Made by a program: the position numbers and the translations under genes
The notes under the pieces: generated by a model
Databases searched by the model: none
Told to the model about the DNA's origin: nothing
What the model saw: only the letters and a program-made list of their open reading frames with translations
Source of the DNA: Acidimicrobiales bacterium
GTDB taxonomy: Bacteria; Actinomycetota; Acidimicrobiia; Acidimicrobiales; SZUA-35
Assembly: GCA_024638815.1 (NCBI GenBank)
Contig: JAHEJM010000016.1
Coordinates: forward strand, 1-55,329
Length of the DNA stretch: 55,329 nucleotides
Direction: 5' to 3'
In this document: positions 41,669-50,954 of the stretch, one piece after another
Layout: each line of letters begins with the position of its first letter
Position numbering within the stretch: position 1 is the first letter of the stretch

Positions 41669-43195
41669 ATGACCGACAACATGACGGGCGGGCATCGTCA
41701 ACGATGGTGGCGACGATGCCTCGGGCCGGTGTTGGCCTCGGTAGTGGTCTGGCTCCTGATCGGGACGGTTGTGACCAGCGGCTGTTCACGTGACGTCGAG
41801 GGGCCGAACGTCGAGACGGAATCGGCGGGCTCGACCGCATCGGGAGGTGCTTCAGCCGGTTCACCCACCGACCCCGACGGCGAATCCTCCGGGACCGGCC
41901 GAACGACGCCGGAGCCGGCGACGTCACCAACGACATCGTCGACCACAACCACTGCTCCGCCGCCGGAGCCTCGTCCGCTGATGATAGAGATGCATCCGGC
42001 CGACGCCGTCGTCGAACTGCGGGCCACCGACGGGTTCACCCATCGCGCTCAGGGGCCGGAGCCGATCGCCGTTGAGATCCCGGCCGAGGTGGTCGAGGTG
42101 AAGGTGTCGGCTGACGGGTACCAGACCTATGAGGGCGAGATCACCCTCGGAAACGACTCCAGCCCCACCGAAGCCGTGATCTGGCTTGATCGGCCGGGCC
42201 AACTGGTTCACAAGCTGTTCGAAGTCGAGGTCGGCGGTGCTCCGAAAGGCGTCGCCTTCACCCGGGACGGCTCGGAGGTGTGGACGACCCTGCTCAACGG
42301 CAATGGTGTCGAGGTCATCGATGTCGCCACCGGGCGGATCGAAGCCGCCATCGATCTCGGCACCGGGGCGGTCGAGGTGATCTTCAACCGTGCCGGCGAC
42401 ACCGCCTATGTCAGCCAGATGCAGACGAACTCCGTCTTTGAGATCGACGTTGCCACCCGCTCGGTGAGGAGGCAATTCGATACCAAGGGTGCCTGGACCA
42501 AGGTGATCGCCCTTTCCCCCGATGAGACGACGCTGTACGCGTCGAACTGGATCGACAACAACGTCTCCGAGATCGACCTGGCCACCGGCGAGGTCACGCA
42601 ACTGTTCCCCACGGTGCGGACCCCTCGGGGTTTGTACCCGACGCCGGACGGTAGGCGCCTGTATGTGGCCGGGTTTGCAACCGGCGAGTTGCAGCTCGTT
42701 GAACTGGCCACCGGGGACAGTGAGGTTCTGCAACGAACGGGCGGGTCCATGCGCCACCTGGTCGGCTCGCCCGACGGCGAGGTGCTCTACGCATCGGACA
42801 TGACCAAGGACACGGTCTTCGCCGTCGACACCGTCACGAACCAGGTCACCGAGTTGGCCGTCACCGACCGCAAACCGAACACGATCGATCTGAGCCCCGA
42901 CGGACGGGTGCTGTTCGTGTCGAACCGGGGGCGCAACAACCCCGAGTCGTACTATCTGCCCGGTCCGGAGTGGGGCTCGGTGCTCCTGATCGACACCCGG
43001 ACAGGGGCAATGCTGGACGCCATCGTCGGCGGCAACCAGACCACGGGTCTCGAGCTTTCCGACGACGGAACGATGCTGGCGTTCAGCGATCTGCTTGATA
43101 ACAGGGTTGTGGTCTACTCGGTTCCACCAACCGAGGAACTCCTGGCCGGGGACGGTGGACGCTTCGAGGAACACCTCGCCGAATTGGAGAAGTAA
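41669..43195 (+). CDS. lipoprotein with PEGA-like domain and YVTN-type beta-propeller
   Basis: A 508-residue exported protein. A membrane segment (GPVLASVVVWLLIGTVVTSGC) ends in a lipobox-like TSGC. A Ser/Thr/Pro-rich linker follows, then a PEGA-like module (MIEMHPADAVVELRATDG). The rest is a seven-bladed-type beta-propeller with repeats such as RDGSEVWTTLLNGNGVEVID, ALSPDETTLYASNWIDNNV and SPDGRVLFVSNRGRNN. These propellers usually bind proteins or polysaccharides at the cell surface. ATG at 41669 has an AGCAGGA upstream. Confidence 0.82.
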   Translation: MTDNMTGGHRQRWWRRCLGPVLASVVVWLLIGTVVTSGCSRDVEGPNVETESAGSTASGGASAGSPTDPDGESSGTGRTTPEPATSPTTSSTTTTAPPPEPRPLMIEMHPADAVVELRATDGFTHRAQGPEPIAVEIPAEVVEVKVSADGYQTYEGEITLGNDSSPTEAVIWLDRPGQLVHKLFEVEVGGAPKGVAFTRDGSEVWTTLLNGNGVEVIDVATGRIEAAIDLGTGAVEVIFNRAGDTAYVSQMQTNSVFEIDVATRSVRRQFDTKGAWTKVIALSPDETTLYASNWIDNNVSEIDLATGEVTQLFPTVRTPRGLYPTPDGRRLYVAGFATGELQLVELATGDSEVLQRTGGSMRHLVGSPDGEVLYASDMTKDTVFAVDTVTNQVTELAVTDRKPNTIDLSPDGRVLFVSNRGRNNPESYYLPGPEWGSVLLIDTRTGAMLDAIVGGNQTTGLELSDDGTMLAFSDLLDNRVVVYSVPPTEELLAGDGGRFEEHLAELEK

Positions 43196-43486
43196 GACGC
43201 AACCAGCTGTGCGTTCACCAGTTAAATCGCTTCTGCTCGGCAGACGTACGGTGACTTGATTTGGCCAAAGACCCTGCCTAGGATTCACCTACAACGATCT
43301 TGCTGCTTGTGGAGAGGTCTTCTATGCAGGCAACGGGTCGAGACCCGGTCGGGAACCACTTGGGGAACAACGTTCGGCGATGGCTCGGTAGGCGGTCGGC
43401 CGAACGCGTCCCCGGTTCGCAACCCGTGCCGGAACGATTGCCATTTCTCGCCTGTCGCTCCGGCCGCGCCCGAGGTTTGCCGCTCC

Positions 43487-45106
43487 ATGGACCGAATTGC
43501 CGCACCCCAATCACGACCATTCCGACCATTGCCCTCACCGGTCTACGCTGCTGCGTTGTCGGCGATTTTTCCTGGTTTAGGCCATCTTCAAACCAGACCG
43601 TCACGAGCCAAATGGCTGATCTGGTCATCGCTGGCCGTCATCACCCCTGCCCTTGGATGGTTGATAACCCGAGATCGACGGGACATCCTGACATGGACCG
43701 TCAAACCGGCCTGGCTCCTGGTTCTCATCACCCTGAGCTTGATCACCCTGGTTGCTCGAGCAGTGGTCGCAGTGGACGCCGCCCGAGTGGCCGGCCTCGG
43801 TCGGACACGGCATCGTTGGGCGACGCGGCTCGGCTTGGCCGCCGTGGTGGTCGTGGTGGCACTCCCCCACCTGGCCGGGGCGCTGCTGGCCTGGCAACAG
43901 TGGCAGCTGGTCACTCGGGTCTTTACCGCTGAATCGACGATCACGGCTCGACCGACAGACGTTGCCGCCACCAATCCGGCCCTGCCTGCCGGCGGCTCCG
44001 GGTCTCATGACTCCATGGACGCCGGTGCCGACCTTGCCCTCGATGCCAATAGCAAGCCGATGATCTCCTCGAGAGCCATCCCCCGGTTGACGTCGAGGGA
44101 GGTCGAACTCACCGGCTCGCCGGCCGGACCGGCCGTGCTGTCGGACCCCGACGACGACGAACCGGCGCTGGATGCCGTCGCCACCATCCCCACCCCGTCG
44201 ACGCGGCCCGAACCGTCGTTGCCCGAGGGGCCGATGACCTGGGATGGTGACGACCAACTGTCGATCGTGATGCTGGGCAGCGACGGCGGCTACGACCGAA
44301 GAGGGATCAGGACCGACACCATCATCGTGCTGTCGATCGATGTCGCCACCGGTGACGCCGTCACGTTCTCCGTGCCCAGGAATTGGGAGCAGGTACCGTT
44401 CCCCGGTGGCACCCCTGCGGCCGCCGCCTATCCCTCTGGCAATCCCGATCTGGCCAACACCGTCTACGGCCTGGGGTTGCGGCGGCCCGATCTGTTCCCC
44501 GGATCGGACTACCCGGGCGGAGCGGCGATAAAGGAGGCCATGGCCCAGACGCTCGGTATCCCCATCCATTACTTCGTCATGGTCGACATGACGGCCGTCG
44601 TCGAGACCATCGACCTGTTCGGCGGGATCGACCTTGTGGTCACCGAGTACATCAACGATCGGATCCGCCCTATCGAGGAAGGGGGACCGGCGCTCGACAT
44701 CACGGTTCAGCCCGGCGAGTACCACTTCGACGGGCTGACGACGCTGGCCTATGTCCGCTCCCGGGTCCAGAGTTGGGATTACAGCCGTATGGCCCGCCAG
44801 CGCTGTGTGGTGGGAGCGCTGATCGACCAGGTCGGCCCGCTGGAAGTACTGACCAAGTTCGGCCCGTTCACCGACATCGTGGCCGATCATGTCGTGACCG
44901 ACATCCCCATCGACCGGGCCGACGAGCTGTTGGCCATCGCGGCCAGGATGGACCTCGATCGCATGCAGTCGGTCAACTTCGTCCCCCCGAAGTTCCCGTC
45001 AGGCCGAGTACCGCTGACCAAGGTCCGCGACGCGGTCACCGACGTGCTGTCGACCGACATCGCCACCGACCCGACTCGATCGCTCACTGCGGCCTGCGGG
45101 CCGTAG
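43487..45106 (+). CDS. LytR-CpsA-Psr (LCP) family cell-wall glycopolymer ligase
   Basis: A 539-residue membrane protein. The N-terminus has several transmembrane segments (YAAALSAIFPGLGHLQ, LLVLITLSLITLVARAVV, LGLAAVVVVVALPHLAG). The extracellular LCP domain begins at DDQLSIVMLGSDGGY and has RTDTIIVLSID, a conserved Arg/Asp pair, and YVRSRVQSWDYSRMARQ. LCP enzymes attach wall teichoic-type or arabinogalactan polymers from lipid carriers to peptidoglycan. ATG at 43487 starts the recognisable membrane region; the longer open frame back to 43256 is not family-like. Confidence 0.88.
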   Translation: MDRIAAPQSRPFRPLPSPVYAAALSAIFPGLGHLQTRPSRAKWLIWSSLAVITPALGWLITRDRRDILTWTVKPAWLLVLITLSLITLVARAVVAVDAARVAGLGRTRHRWATRLGLAAVVVVVALPHLAGALLAWQQWQLVTRVFTAESTITARPTDVAATNPALPAGGSGSHDSMDAGADLALDANSKPMISSRAIPRLTSREVELTGSPAGPAVLSDPDDDEPALDAVATIPTPSTRPEPSLPEGPMTWDGDDQLSIVMLGSDGGYDRRGIRTDTIIVLSIDVATGDAVTFSVPRNWEQVPFPGGTPAAAAYPSGNPDLANTVYGLGLRRPDLFPGSDYPGGAAIKEAMAQTLGIPIHYFVMVDMTAVVETIDLFGGIDLVVTEYINDRIRPIEEGGPALDITVQPGEYHFDGLTTLAYVRSRVQSWDYSRMARQRCVVGALIDQVGPLEVLTKFGPFTDIVADHVVTDIPIDRADELLAIAARMDLDRMQSVNFVPPKFPSGRVPLTKVRDAVTDVLSTDIATDPTRSLTAACGP

Positions 45107-45163
45107 ATCGGGGTGCCCGGTGACGGCACGGAGGCTATACGGCGTTGACCTTGGGCTGTGGGT

Positions 45164-45892
45164 TCAGGCCTTGCCTTCGCCGCCGAACAACCGGATGGCC
45201 TGCTCCCGGCGCAGCGCCAGGAATCGTCCCTCGGCCTCGACGAGCGACGTGTCGGGTTCGCTCGCCAGGCTGATGGAGCCCCGGATCGCCGCCCGGATAC
45301 CAAGCACGTCGATCAAACTGGCCTCCAGCCGCAGTGGCCGCCCCAGTGGGACCGCCACGTGGTACCGCACCTGCAGTCTGCCGGTAACGCCCGGGTGGCC
45401 GGCCGCCGCCGCCGCGTATCCCATGATCTGGTCCAGGAGCAGGGCACTGACTCCGCCGTGGGCAAAGGTGAACGGCCCCTCGTAACGCCAATCGAGGGTG
45501 CACCAGCCGATCGCCGCACCGTCGATGATCTCGACCCGCATCGGCGGGGCGACGGGATTGCCCGGACCCACGACCGGGTTGAACGGGCGCTGACCTCGCT
45601 GCAGGTCATCGACCGAGGACCGCTGGTCGAGACGGCGTTGTCGCTCGCCCAGCGCCCCAGCCAACCGGCGCACATCCTCGGCGACCCGGCGCATCACATC
45701 GACCGAGACTTCGCTGCCGATGGCCCGAGATGTCAGATCGCGCATCGCCTGACCCAGCTCCGCCACCGCTTTCCGCCGCTCGGCCAGCTCCTCGGTCAAT
45801 TCGACTTCGGGGACGTCAACGTGCCGAATGCCGGCGAGCTTCCGGTCGGGCGGATAGCTGGCGGCGGGCGACGGTCCGTCCGGCGTGGGCAT
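45164..45892 (-). CDS. hotdog-fold acyl-CoA thioesterase (PaaI/THEM4-like)
   Basis: A 242-residue protein. The N-terminal half is helical (ELTEELAERRKAVAELGQAM). The hotdog domain follows: GWCTLDWRYEGPFTFAHGGVSA, with the HGG motif typical of this thioesterase group, then LLDQIMGYAAAAAGHPGVTG and RYHVAVPLGRPLRLEA. It likely hydrolyses acyl-CoA. A decayed second copy lies at 52396-53111. ATG at 45892 (PTPDGPSPAASYPPD) was chosen for agreement between the copies. Confidence 0.85.
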   Translation of the reverse strand: MPTPDGPSPAASYPPDRKLAGIRHVDVPEVELTEELAERRKAVAELGQAMRDLTSRAIGSEVSVDVMRRVAEDVRRLAGALGERQRRLDQRSSVDDLQRGQRPFNPVVGPGNPVAPPMRVEIIDGAAIGWCTLDWRYEGPFTFAHGGVSALLLDQIMGYAAAAAGHPGVTGRLQVRYHVAVPLGRPLRLEASLIDVLGIRAAIRGSISLASEPDTSLVEAEGRFLALRREQAIRLFGGEGKA

Positions 45893-46111
45893 CGCCCCAT
45901 CCTGGCCTAAGGCCGTGGCCGGCGCACGCAGAGCACAGCGATGATTCATGGGCACCACTCGTCCGGCTCAGCCCAAAACCATCGCGGTTCGGCCGGCGCC
46001 ACGGCCTTGAGACGTGATCCCCGCCGGGAGGCCGAAGGCGGAGACCGGGATCTCGGACGGGGCGCCGTTGGGCCGATGTCTCCCGGCCGAGGCGCTGCGC
46101 ATCTTGACGAA

Positions 46112-47383
46112 TCAGCTCGGATCAGACTGCCGGTTGAGCCATCGTGGGCCGCTCCACGCGATGGCCAGTGCGCCAACCGGTGCGGTGGTGATGATCGCCA
46201 GCACGGCGATGGTCAGAATCTGAGTCCCGTACACCTCGGCCTGCGGTCCGGCGTTGTTCTGTCGGGCCAGGTCGAGGGCCAATGCCCCGATGGCAGCCTG
46301 CACCGTGGCCTTCGGGATCCAAGCCAGCGCCACGAAGAGGCGCTCCCGAGGGTTGAAGTGACGTGCCGACGCCGACAGGTAGGTGACCCCGAAACGTACG
46401 GCCAGGCCGATGGCAAGAATAATCAGTCCTCCCTCGATGTAGCTCGGCTCCACCGCCTTCAGCGCCACGGCCGCACCGATCAAACCGAACAGGATCGGTT
46501 GTGCAACGGCCCACACCCGGCTCAGTTGCAGAGCAACATCGAATGTCGAACCGCGCCATCCCCTGGCACTTACCGCACCCATGGTCATAGCGGCCAGACT
46601 CCCGCCGCCTGCAAACCCAATGGCCCAACCACCCAGGACAGCCACGAGACCCAATCCGGACAGGGCTGCGAATCGGAACCAGGCGGGAGCCCTCACGGCG
46701 GCAGCACAGAGCGACCCGGCCAGAATGCCGGAGCCGAGACCGAGGGCCAGCTCGAGCGGGGCGCGCACGAGGCTCTCGGTGAGGGTTGCCGCCCCCTGAT
46801 CGGCGAAGACCAAACTCAGAGCAACACCGAATCCGGTGATGGAAAGCACATCGTCGAAGGTGGCGGCGGCCAGCACCATTGTCGGGATTCCCTTTTCAAC
46901 ACCGAATCCCCTGTCCTGCAGATCGAGCAGACTTGGCACCACAACGGCTGGTGAGACGGCAGCCACGACGAATCCCAGGAGCAGGCCCCAAACCGCCGGC
47001 AGGCCAAGGACCAGCCTCGCGACCACCGCCACCGTCAACGCCTCACTCAGATTGGGGAGGAAGGCCAAACGGACCAGACTGCCCCGCAGGTCGACGAGCG
47101 CATTCAGATCCAGCCCGAGGCCGGCTCGTAGGAGGATTACCGTCAAAGCAACGAGGCGCAGAATGAGTGACCAGCCGTCCGGCAGGCCCTGAAGAGGATC
47201 GCCAGGCATGTTTCCCACGGCCATGCCGGCGAGCAACATCCCCAGGAGTGGTGGCATTCTCAGGCTTTTCGCCAGGAAACCCCCAAGCACTGCGGAGCCG
47301 AAGAGCAACCCCAATGCCACAACTCCATCGATTGGTGTCACTTCTTCTTCCCGTTTGCTCGTGACCGGCCGCGCCAACTGCAC
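46112..47383 (-). CDS. cation:proton antiporter (NHA2/CPA2-like)
   Basis: A 423-residue polytopic membrane protein with around twelve hydrophobic segments. The pattern LRAGLGLDLNALVDLRG, SPAVVVPSLLDLQDRGFGV and LAAATFDDVLSITGFGVAL corresponds to the NHA2-like CPA2 antiporters, where the paired Asp residues in FDDVL bind the cation. It probably exchanges Na+ or K+ for protons. The region between it and the thioesterase (45893-46111) shows no gene. Confidence 0.87.
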   Translation of the reverse strand: MQLARPVTSKREEEVTPIDGVVALGLLFGSAVLGGFLAKSLRMPPLLGMLLAGMAVGNMPGDPLQGLPDGWSLILRLVALTVILLRAGLGLDLNALVDLRGSLVRLAFLPNLSEALTVAVVARLVLGLPAVWGLLLGFVVAAVSPAVVVPSLLDLQDRGFGVEKGIPTMVLAAATFDDVLSITGFGVALSLVFADQGAATLTESLVRAPLELALGLGSGILAGSLCAAAVRAPAWFRFAALSGLGLVAVLGGWAIGFAGGGSLAAMTMGAVSARGWRGSTFDVALQLSRVWAVAQPILFGLIGAAVALKAVEPSYIEGGLIILAIGLAVRFGVTYLSASARHFNPRERLFVALAWIPKATVQAAIGALALDLARQNNAGPQAEVYGTQILTIAVLAIITTAPVGALAIAWSGPRWLNRQSDPS

Positions 47384-47571
47384 AACGAAGACTCCAGGCG
47401 GGGAGGATTCACACGGAGACTAACCGCGCTTCCGCGGTGGTGCAAAGAGTCTTTCGAGCACGGTACTCGAGGCACTATTTCGGGCACCGCCGCCCAGCCT
47501 TTATCTGATCGGTAACGTTCGGTCAAGGGGCGAGATCGCCGTCTCGACGCTGGGCTGCGAGCGATTGGGTA

Positions 47572-47601
47572 TTGACACCTAACTGTCTACCCGTGCACAA
47601 T
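47572..47601 (+). promoter_or_regulatory. candidate sigma70-type promoter of the amide operon
   Basis: TTGACA at 47572-47577 is followed, 18 bp later, by CACAAT at 47596-47601, in an AT-richer stretch about 50 bp before the FmdB-like gene. The -35 box is a perfect consensus, unusual for this GC-rich window. Confidence 0.5.
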
Positions 47602-47652
47602 AATGTCTAGTCGGTCCACGAAGGAACCTCAGCGGGCTGGAACGGGGGTTAT

Positions 47653-47943
47653 ATGCCGGTCTACGAGTACCGGTGCCATCAGCACGGCGTTTTCATGCTG
47701 CACCTACCCATGGGCCAAGCCTCTGAATCGGCTCTCTGCACCACCTGTCAGCGCGAGGCAAGCCGCCTCTACTCGCCACCAATGATTCGGCGAGGGTCGG
47801 CTGCTCGCATGGCTTTGATCGACAAAGCTGAAAAGAGCCGAGACGAGCCCGAAGTGGTTTCGTCACTTCCACCCCGGCATCCAGGCAAACGGACGCCGAT
47901 GGCACCACCCAATCCCGCCTTTCAGAGGTTGCCTCGGCCCTGA
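47653..47943 (+). CDS. FmdB-like zinc-ribbon protein
   Basis: A 96-residue protein beginning MPVYEYRCHQHGVF, the signature of FmdB family regulatory or zinc-ribbon proteins, with a second Cys pair CTTC about 30 residues on. The C-terminal half is a charged, Pro-rich tail. FmdB is the formamidase regulator in some methylotrophs, and its position just before an amide channel and formamidase supports that link. GGGGG lies a few bases before the ATG at 47653. Confidence 0.8.
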   Translation: MPVYEYRCHQHGVFMLHLPMGQASESALCTTCQREASRLYSPPMIRRGSAARMALIDKAEKSRDEPEVVSSLPPRHPGKRTPMAPPNPAFQRLPRP

Positions 47944-47984
47944 TCCGAGTCGCTCTAGATGGCGCCTATTAATTGAATGCTACT

Positions 47985-47998
47985 GCACCATATGGTGC
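47985..47998. promoter_or_regulatory. 14-bp perfect palindrome upstream of the amide channel gene
   Basis: GCACCATATGGTGC is a perfect palindrome lying 52 bp before the AmiS/UreI start and just after the FmdB-like gene. It is in an AT-rich leader. This is a plausible dimeric-regulator binding site for the amide operon; no regulator of this type is encoded next to it. Confidence 0.45.
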
Positions 47999-48049
47999 TG
48001 TTATTGGCGTGTCCATTTTCAAGGTTTGAAGAAACGAGGAATCTATCAA

Positions 48050-48682
48050 ATGGGAAGTGTTGGACTGCTCTATGTTGGCGCGATCCTGTTCCTGAACGGT
48101 GTGATGCTGTTGGGATGGGTCGAAGCCAAATCGGCTGGACCGCTGAACCTTTTCGTCGGCGTTCTCCAAGTTGTGACCCCAACGTACCTGATCTTCACCG
48201 CCGGCGGTGACGAGAACGCGATCCTGGGTGCTTCCGGCCTCTATCTGTTCGGGTTCACGTACCTCTACGTCGCCATGAACCTGTTCTTTGATCTGGACGG
48301 CACCGGACTTGGATACTTCTCGGCATTCGTGGCCGCGTGTGCGCTGGTTTTCGCCGGTCTGAACTTCTGGCGGGACGGCTTCGGCGACAACGGCTTTGGA
48401 GTCATCTGGCTCCACTGGGCCTTCCTCTGGGGTCTCTTCTTCGTCGTACTCGGCCTCGGGATGGAGAGCTTCGGACGCTATACCGGTGCGGTGGCCGCCA
48501 TCCAGGGGATCGTCACCGGTGCGATCCCGGCCTTTCTCCTCCTTACCGGCAACTGGAGCGACAACACCGACGCCGCCGCCATCGCCCTCGCCGGCGGCGG
48601 GGTCATCGCGTTCGTTGTCCTGTGGCCGATGCTGCGAGGATCGACCCCCCTAGTCGATCAGGCACCGGCAGTTGCGACGTAG
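48050..48682 (+). CDS. AmiS/UreI family short-chain amide/urea channel
   Basis: A 210-residue membrane protein with six hydrophobic helices (GLLYVGAILFLNGVMLLG, LYLFGFTYLYVAMNLFF, FLWGLFFVVLGLGMESFG and others). The motifs GAILFLNG and NLFVGVLQVVTPTYL are characteristic of AmiS/UreI, which allow uptake of urea or short amides. The ATG at 48050 has GAGGA 9 bases upstream and is preferred to a TTG at 48026. It precedes the formamidase gene by about 100 bp on the same strand. Confidence 0.93.
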   Translation: MGSVGLLYVGAILFLNGVMLLGWVEAKSAGPLNLFVGVLQVVTPTYLIFTAGGDENAILGASGLYLFGFTYLYVAMNLFFDLDGTGLGYFSAFVAACALVFAGLNFWRDGFGDNGFGVIWLHWAFLWGLFFVVLGLGMESFGRYTGAVAAIQGIVTGAIPAFLLLTGNWSDNTDAAAIALAGGGVIAFVVLWPMLRGSTPLVDQAPAVAT

Positions 48683-48784
48683 GCGCCAGTGTCGACGTCC
48701 GTGCGCTCGCTTGCTCAAGACGCCCACCAAGTCCCCGTTCTGAAACAACCCCAACGTAACCAGCGCTACCCATAGGAGTTCACG

Positions 48785-50038
48785 ATGCCACAAGCTGTCT
48801 ATCCCCTCGATTCGACAAGGTCGTTCACCGACCAGCAGTATGTCGGCCACAACCGATGGCACCCTGACATCCCGGCCAACGTGACGGTTCGGCCTGGTGA
48901 CGTGTTCCGGGTCGATTGTCGTGAATGGTTCGACGGAGCGATCGTCAACGACGACTCGGCAGACGACATTCTCAATGCGCCTCTGAGCACGGTCCACGTT
49001 CTGAGCGGACCGTTCGCAGTCGAAGGAGCCGAGCCCGGTGATCTCCTGATCGTCGACATCCTCGACGTTGGCCCCATTCCCCAGGAAGACTCCGGACCGC
49101 TTGCCGGCCAAGGGTGGGGCTACACCGGCGTCTTCGCCAAGTCGAACGGTGGTGGCTTCCTGACCGACCAGTTCCCCGATGCCTACAAGGTCATCTGGGA
49201 CTTCCAGGGCCAGACCGCAACCTCTCGCCATGTCCCAGGCGTGTCGTTCACCGGCATCATCCACCCCGGCCTCATGGGCACCGCCCCATCGGCCGAACTG
49301 CTGGCCCGCTGGACAGCGCGAGAAACCGCCCTCATCGCCACCGACCCTCATCGCGTCCCACCGCTCGCGCTCCCCCCGCTCCCGGACGACGCCATTCTCG
49401 GGACGCTCTCCGGGGCCGACTTCGACCGCGTCGCCGCCGAGGCCGCCCGCACTGCACCACCACGAGAGAACGGCGGCAACCAGGACATCAAGAACTTCAC
49501 CAAGGGAACCCGCGTTTTTTACCCCGTTTTCGTGCCCGGTGCCAACCTCTCCATGGGCGACCTGCACTTCTCCCAAGGGGACGGCGAGATCACCTTCTGC
49601 GGCGCCATCGAGATGGGCGGATTCCTCGATCTGCACGTCGATCTCATCAAGGGCGGAATGGAGACCTACGGAGTCTCGGAGAACGCCATCTTCATGCCCG
49701 GCAACGTCGACCCCCAGTACAGTCAATGGCTGGCATTCTCCGGCACGTCGGTGACCCTCGATGGCGAGCAGAAGTATCTGGATTCGCATCTCTCGTATCA
49801 GCGGGCATGCCTCCACGCCATCGACTACCTGCAGAAATTCGGCTACAGCGACATCCAGGCCTACATGATCCTGGGCGCGGCCCCCATCGAGGGGCGACTG
49901 TCAGGAGTCGTCGACATCCCCAACTCGTGCTCCACTGTCTACATCCCGACAGCGATCTTCGACTTCCCTGTTGCACCATCGGCCGACGGGCCACACCAGG
50001 TCGACCCCGGTATGGGCGTGCCTATGTCAGCCGGCTAG
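48785..50038 (+). CDS. fmdA: formamidase / acetamidase
   Basis: A 417-residue enzyme of the FmdA/AmdA family, hydrolysing formamide or acetamide to ammonia and the acid. Recognised regions are YVGHNRWHPDIPANVTVRPG, GPFAVEGAEPGDLLIVDILD, GVSFTGIIHPGLMGTAPS and MGDLHFSQGDGEITFCGAIE, including the GDxHFSQGDGE signature. The length is normal. TAGGAG lies a few bases before the ATG. Together with the AmiS channel and FmdB-like protein it forms a nitrogen-scavenging operon. Confidence 0.95.
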   Translation: MPQAVYPLDSTRSFTDQQYVGHNRWHPDIPANVTVRPGDVFRVDCREWFDGAIVNDDSADDILNAPLSTVHVLSGPFAVEGAEPGDLLIVDILDVGPIPQEDSGPLAGQGWGYTGVFAKSNGGGFLTDQFPDAYKVIWDFQGQTATSRHVPGVSFTGIIHPGLMGTAPSAELLARWTARETALIATDPHRVPPLALPPLPDDAILGTLSGADFDRVAAEAARTAPPRENGGNQDIKNFTKGTRVFYPVFVPGANLSMGDLHFSQGDGEITFCGAIEMGGFLDLHVDLIKGGMETYGVSENAIFMPGNVDPQYSQWLAFSGTSVTLDGEQKYLDSHLSYQRACLHAIDYLQKFGYSDIQAYMILGAAPIEGRLSGVVDIPNSCSTVYIPTAIFDFPVAPSADGPHQVDPGMGVPMSAG

Positions 50039-50052
50039 CAGCCGACGAAACA

Positions 50053-50118
50053 GGTCGGTTCAGGCCCCACGGGGTCTCGCCTCAAACAACGGTGTGAGAC
50101 CGGGCGCCTGAACCGACC
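50053..50118 (+). terminator. long nested hairpin after the formamidase gene
   Basis: GGTCGGTTCAGGC (50053-50065) pairs perfectly with GCCTGAACCGACC (50106-50118), and an inner GGTCTC (50073-50078) pairs with GAGACC (50096-50101). The nested stem starts 14 bp after the stop. It has no T-run but should be a strong transcript end or RNA-stabilising element. Confidence 0.7.
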
Positions 50119-50888
50119 GGCAATCCAAGGCTTGCATCCCATGCCTTCGAGCTTCGCCGAAGGTTCACTTTTCGAACCAGGGGCTAAGGCTAAGCGTCGG
50201 ACTCCAGATACCGCGACGAGAAGGCGGTGAACCCTAACGAGTCGCCGACATCATTGCGCCTGTCCGGGAGACCGTGGTCTTCGGATCGACCTGACCCAGG
50301 CCGAACGTTGTCAAATCCACGTCGTGACATGGAGGGTGTGGTTGGCGACGCTGTCCAGGCCAAGGTTCATGCTGTCCCGGGGTCCGGCCCCGGCCCCGGG
50401 TCTATTCGGTTCTGAGGACCGCGACCCGTGCGGCGTCGATCCGGGCCGCCAAGGTCTGCAGTCGGCAGGCCCGGTCCAGCAGTTCGGCCACAGGAAGGCA
50501 GTCGAGATGGGTTGCCAATACCCGCATCGATGCCGGTGTCCAACAGCGCCAGGTCGTCGCTGTGTGGTTGTGGTGGCAACCCGCCGTCCGTCATGCCTTA
50601 CCTCTAGCATACGTATGTTTGATAGACAAGGCGTGCTGGTCACTATTTCAGGATGGATCTGCCGATTCGCGCTCAGTGGGCGGTGGGCGTCCACTGGGCC
50701 GGAACGGTCGCCATGTGTAGGCGAGACTCGATAGTGGCCAGCCGTCAAACCTGAACCCGCACTCCTCGAACCCGACACGCAGACCACCACAAACAACGGC
50801 CAACCAACCAACCAACCAACCCGGCCCAGCGCGATTCCTCACCCCACGGGATCTCCAACCTCTTGGAGCCAACCATCTGGCCGACGAC
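50119..50888. other. gene-poor region with short degraded-looking frames
   Basis: No complete gene is supported. On the - strand an ATG at 50594 with GAGGTAAGG upstream starts a frame (TDGGLPPQPHSDDLALL) that soon loses sense. A shifted frame from ATG 50527 to 50402 encodes LPVAELLDRACRLQTLAARI, a helix-like end. Together they could be a frameshifted small gene I cannot name. A CATACGTATG palindrome lies just upstream at about 50613-50622. A run of five AACC units is present near 50803-50822. Confidence 0.35.
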
Positions 50889-50919
50889 GTTTCGGCAACG
50901 GCGAAACTCGGGTTTGCCG
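50889..50919. repeat. 31-bp interspersed repeat, copy A
   Basis: Starts GTTTCGGCAACGGCGAAAC and ends GGGTTTGCCG. It matches copy B at 54948-54978 in 27 of 31 positions and in the same orientation. The first part can form a GTTTCG/CGAAAC stem. Confidence 0.75.
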
Positions 50920-50954
50920 CCACCAGAGGGAGAATGTAGACCCCACCGGTAACC

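Noticed and set aside
43196..43486. Possible riboswitch in the leader of the LCP gene
   Set aside because: I compared the leader with ydaO (c-di-AMP) and cobalamin elements and found no consensus core. The leader is probably only a promoter and 5' UTR.
50311..50811. A 166-codon - strand frame in the gene-poor region
   Set aside because: The product is Arg/Pro/Gly-rich without family resemblance. At best only short pieces of it derive from a decayed small gene.
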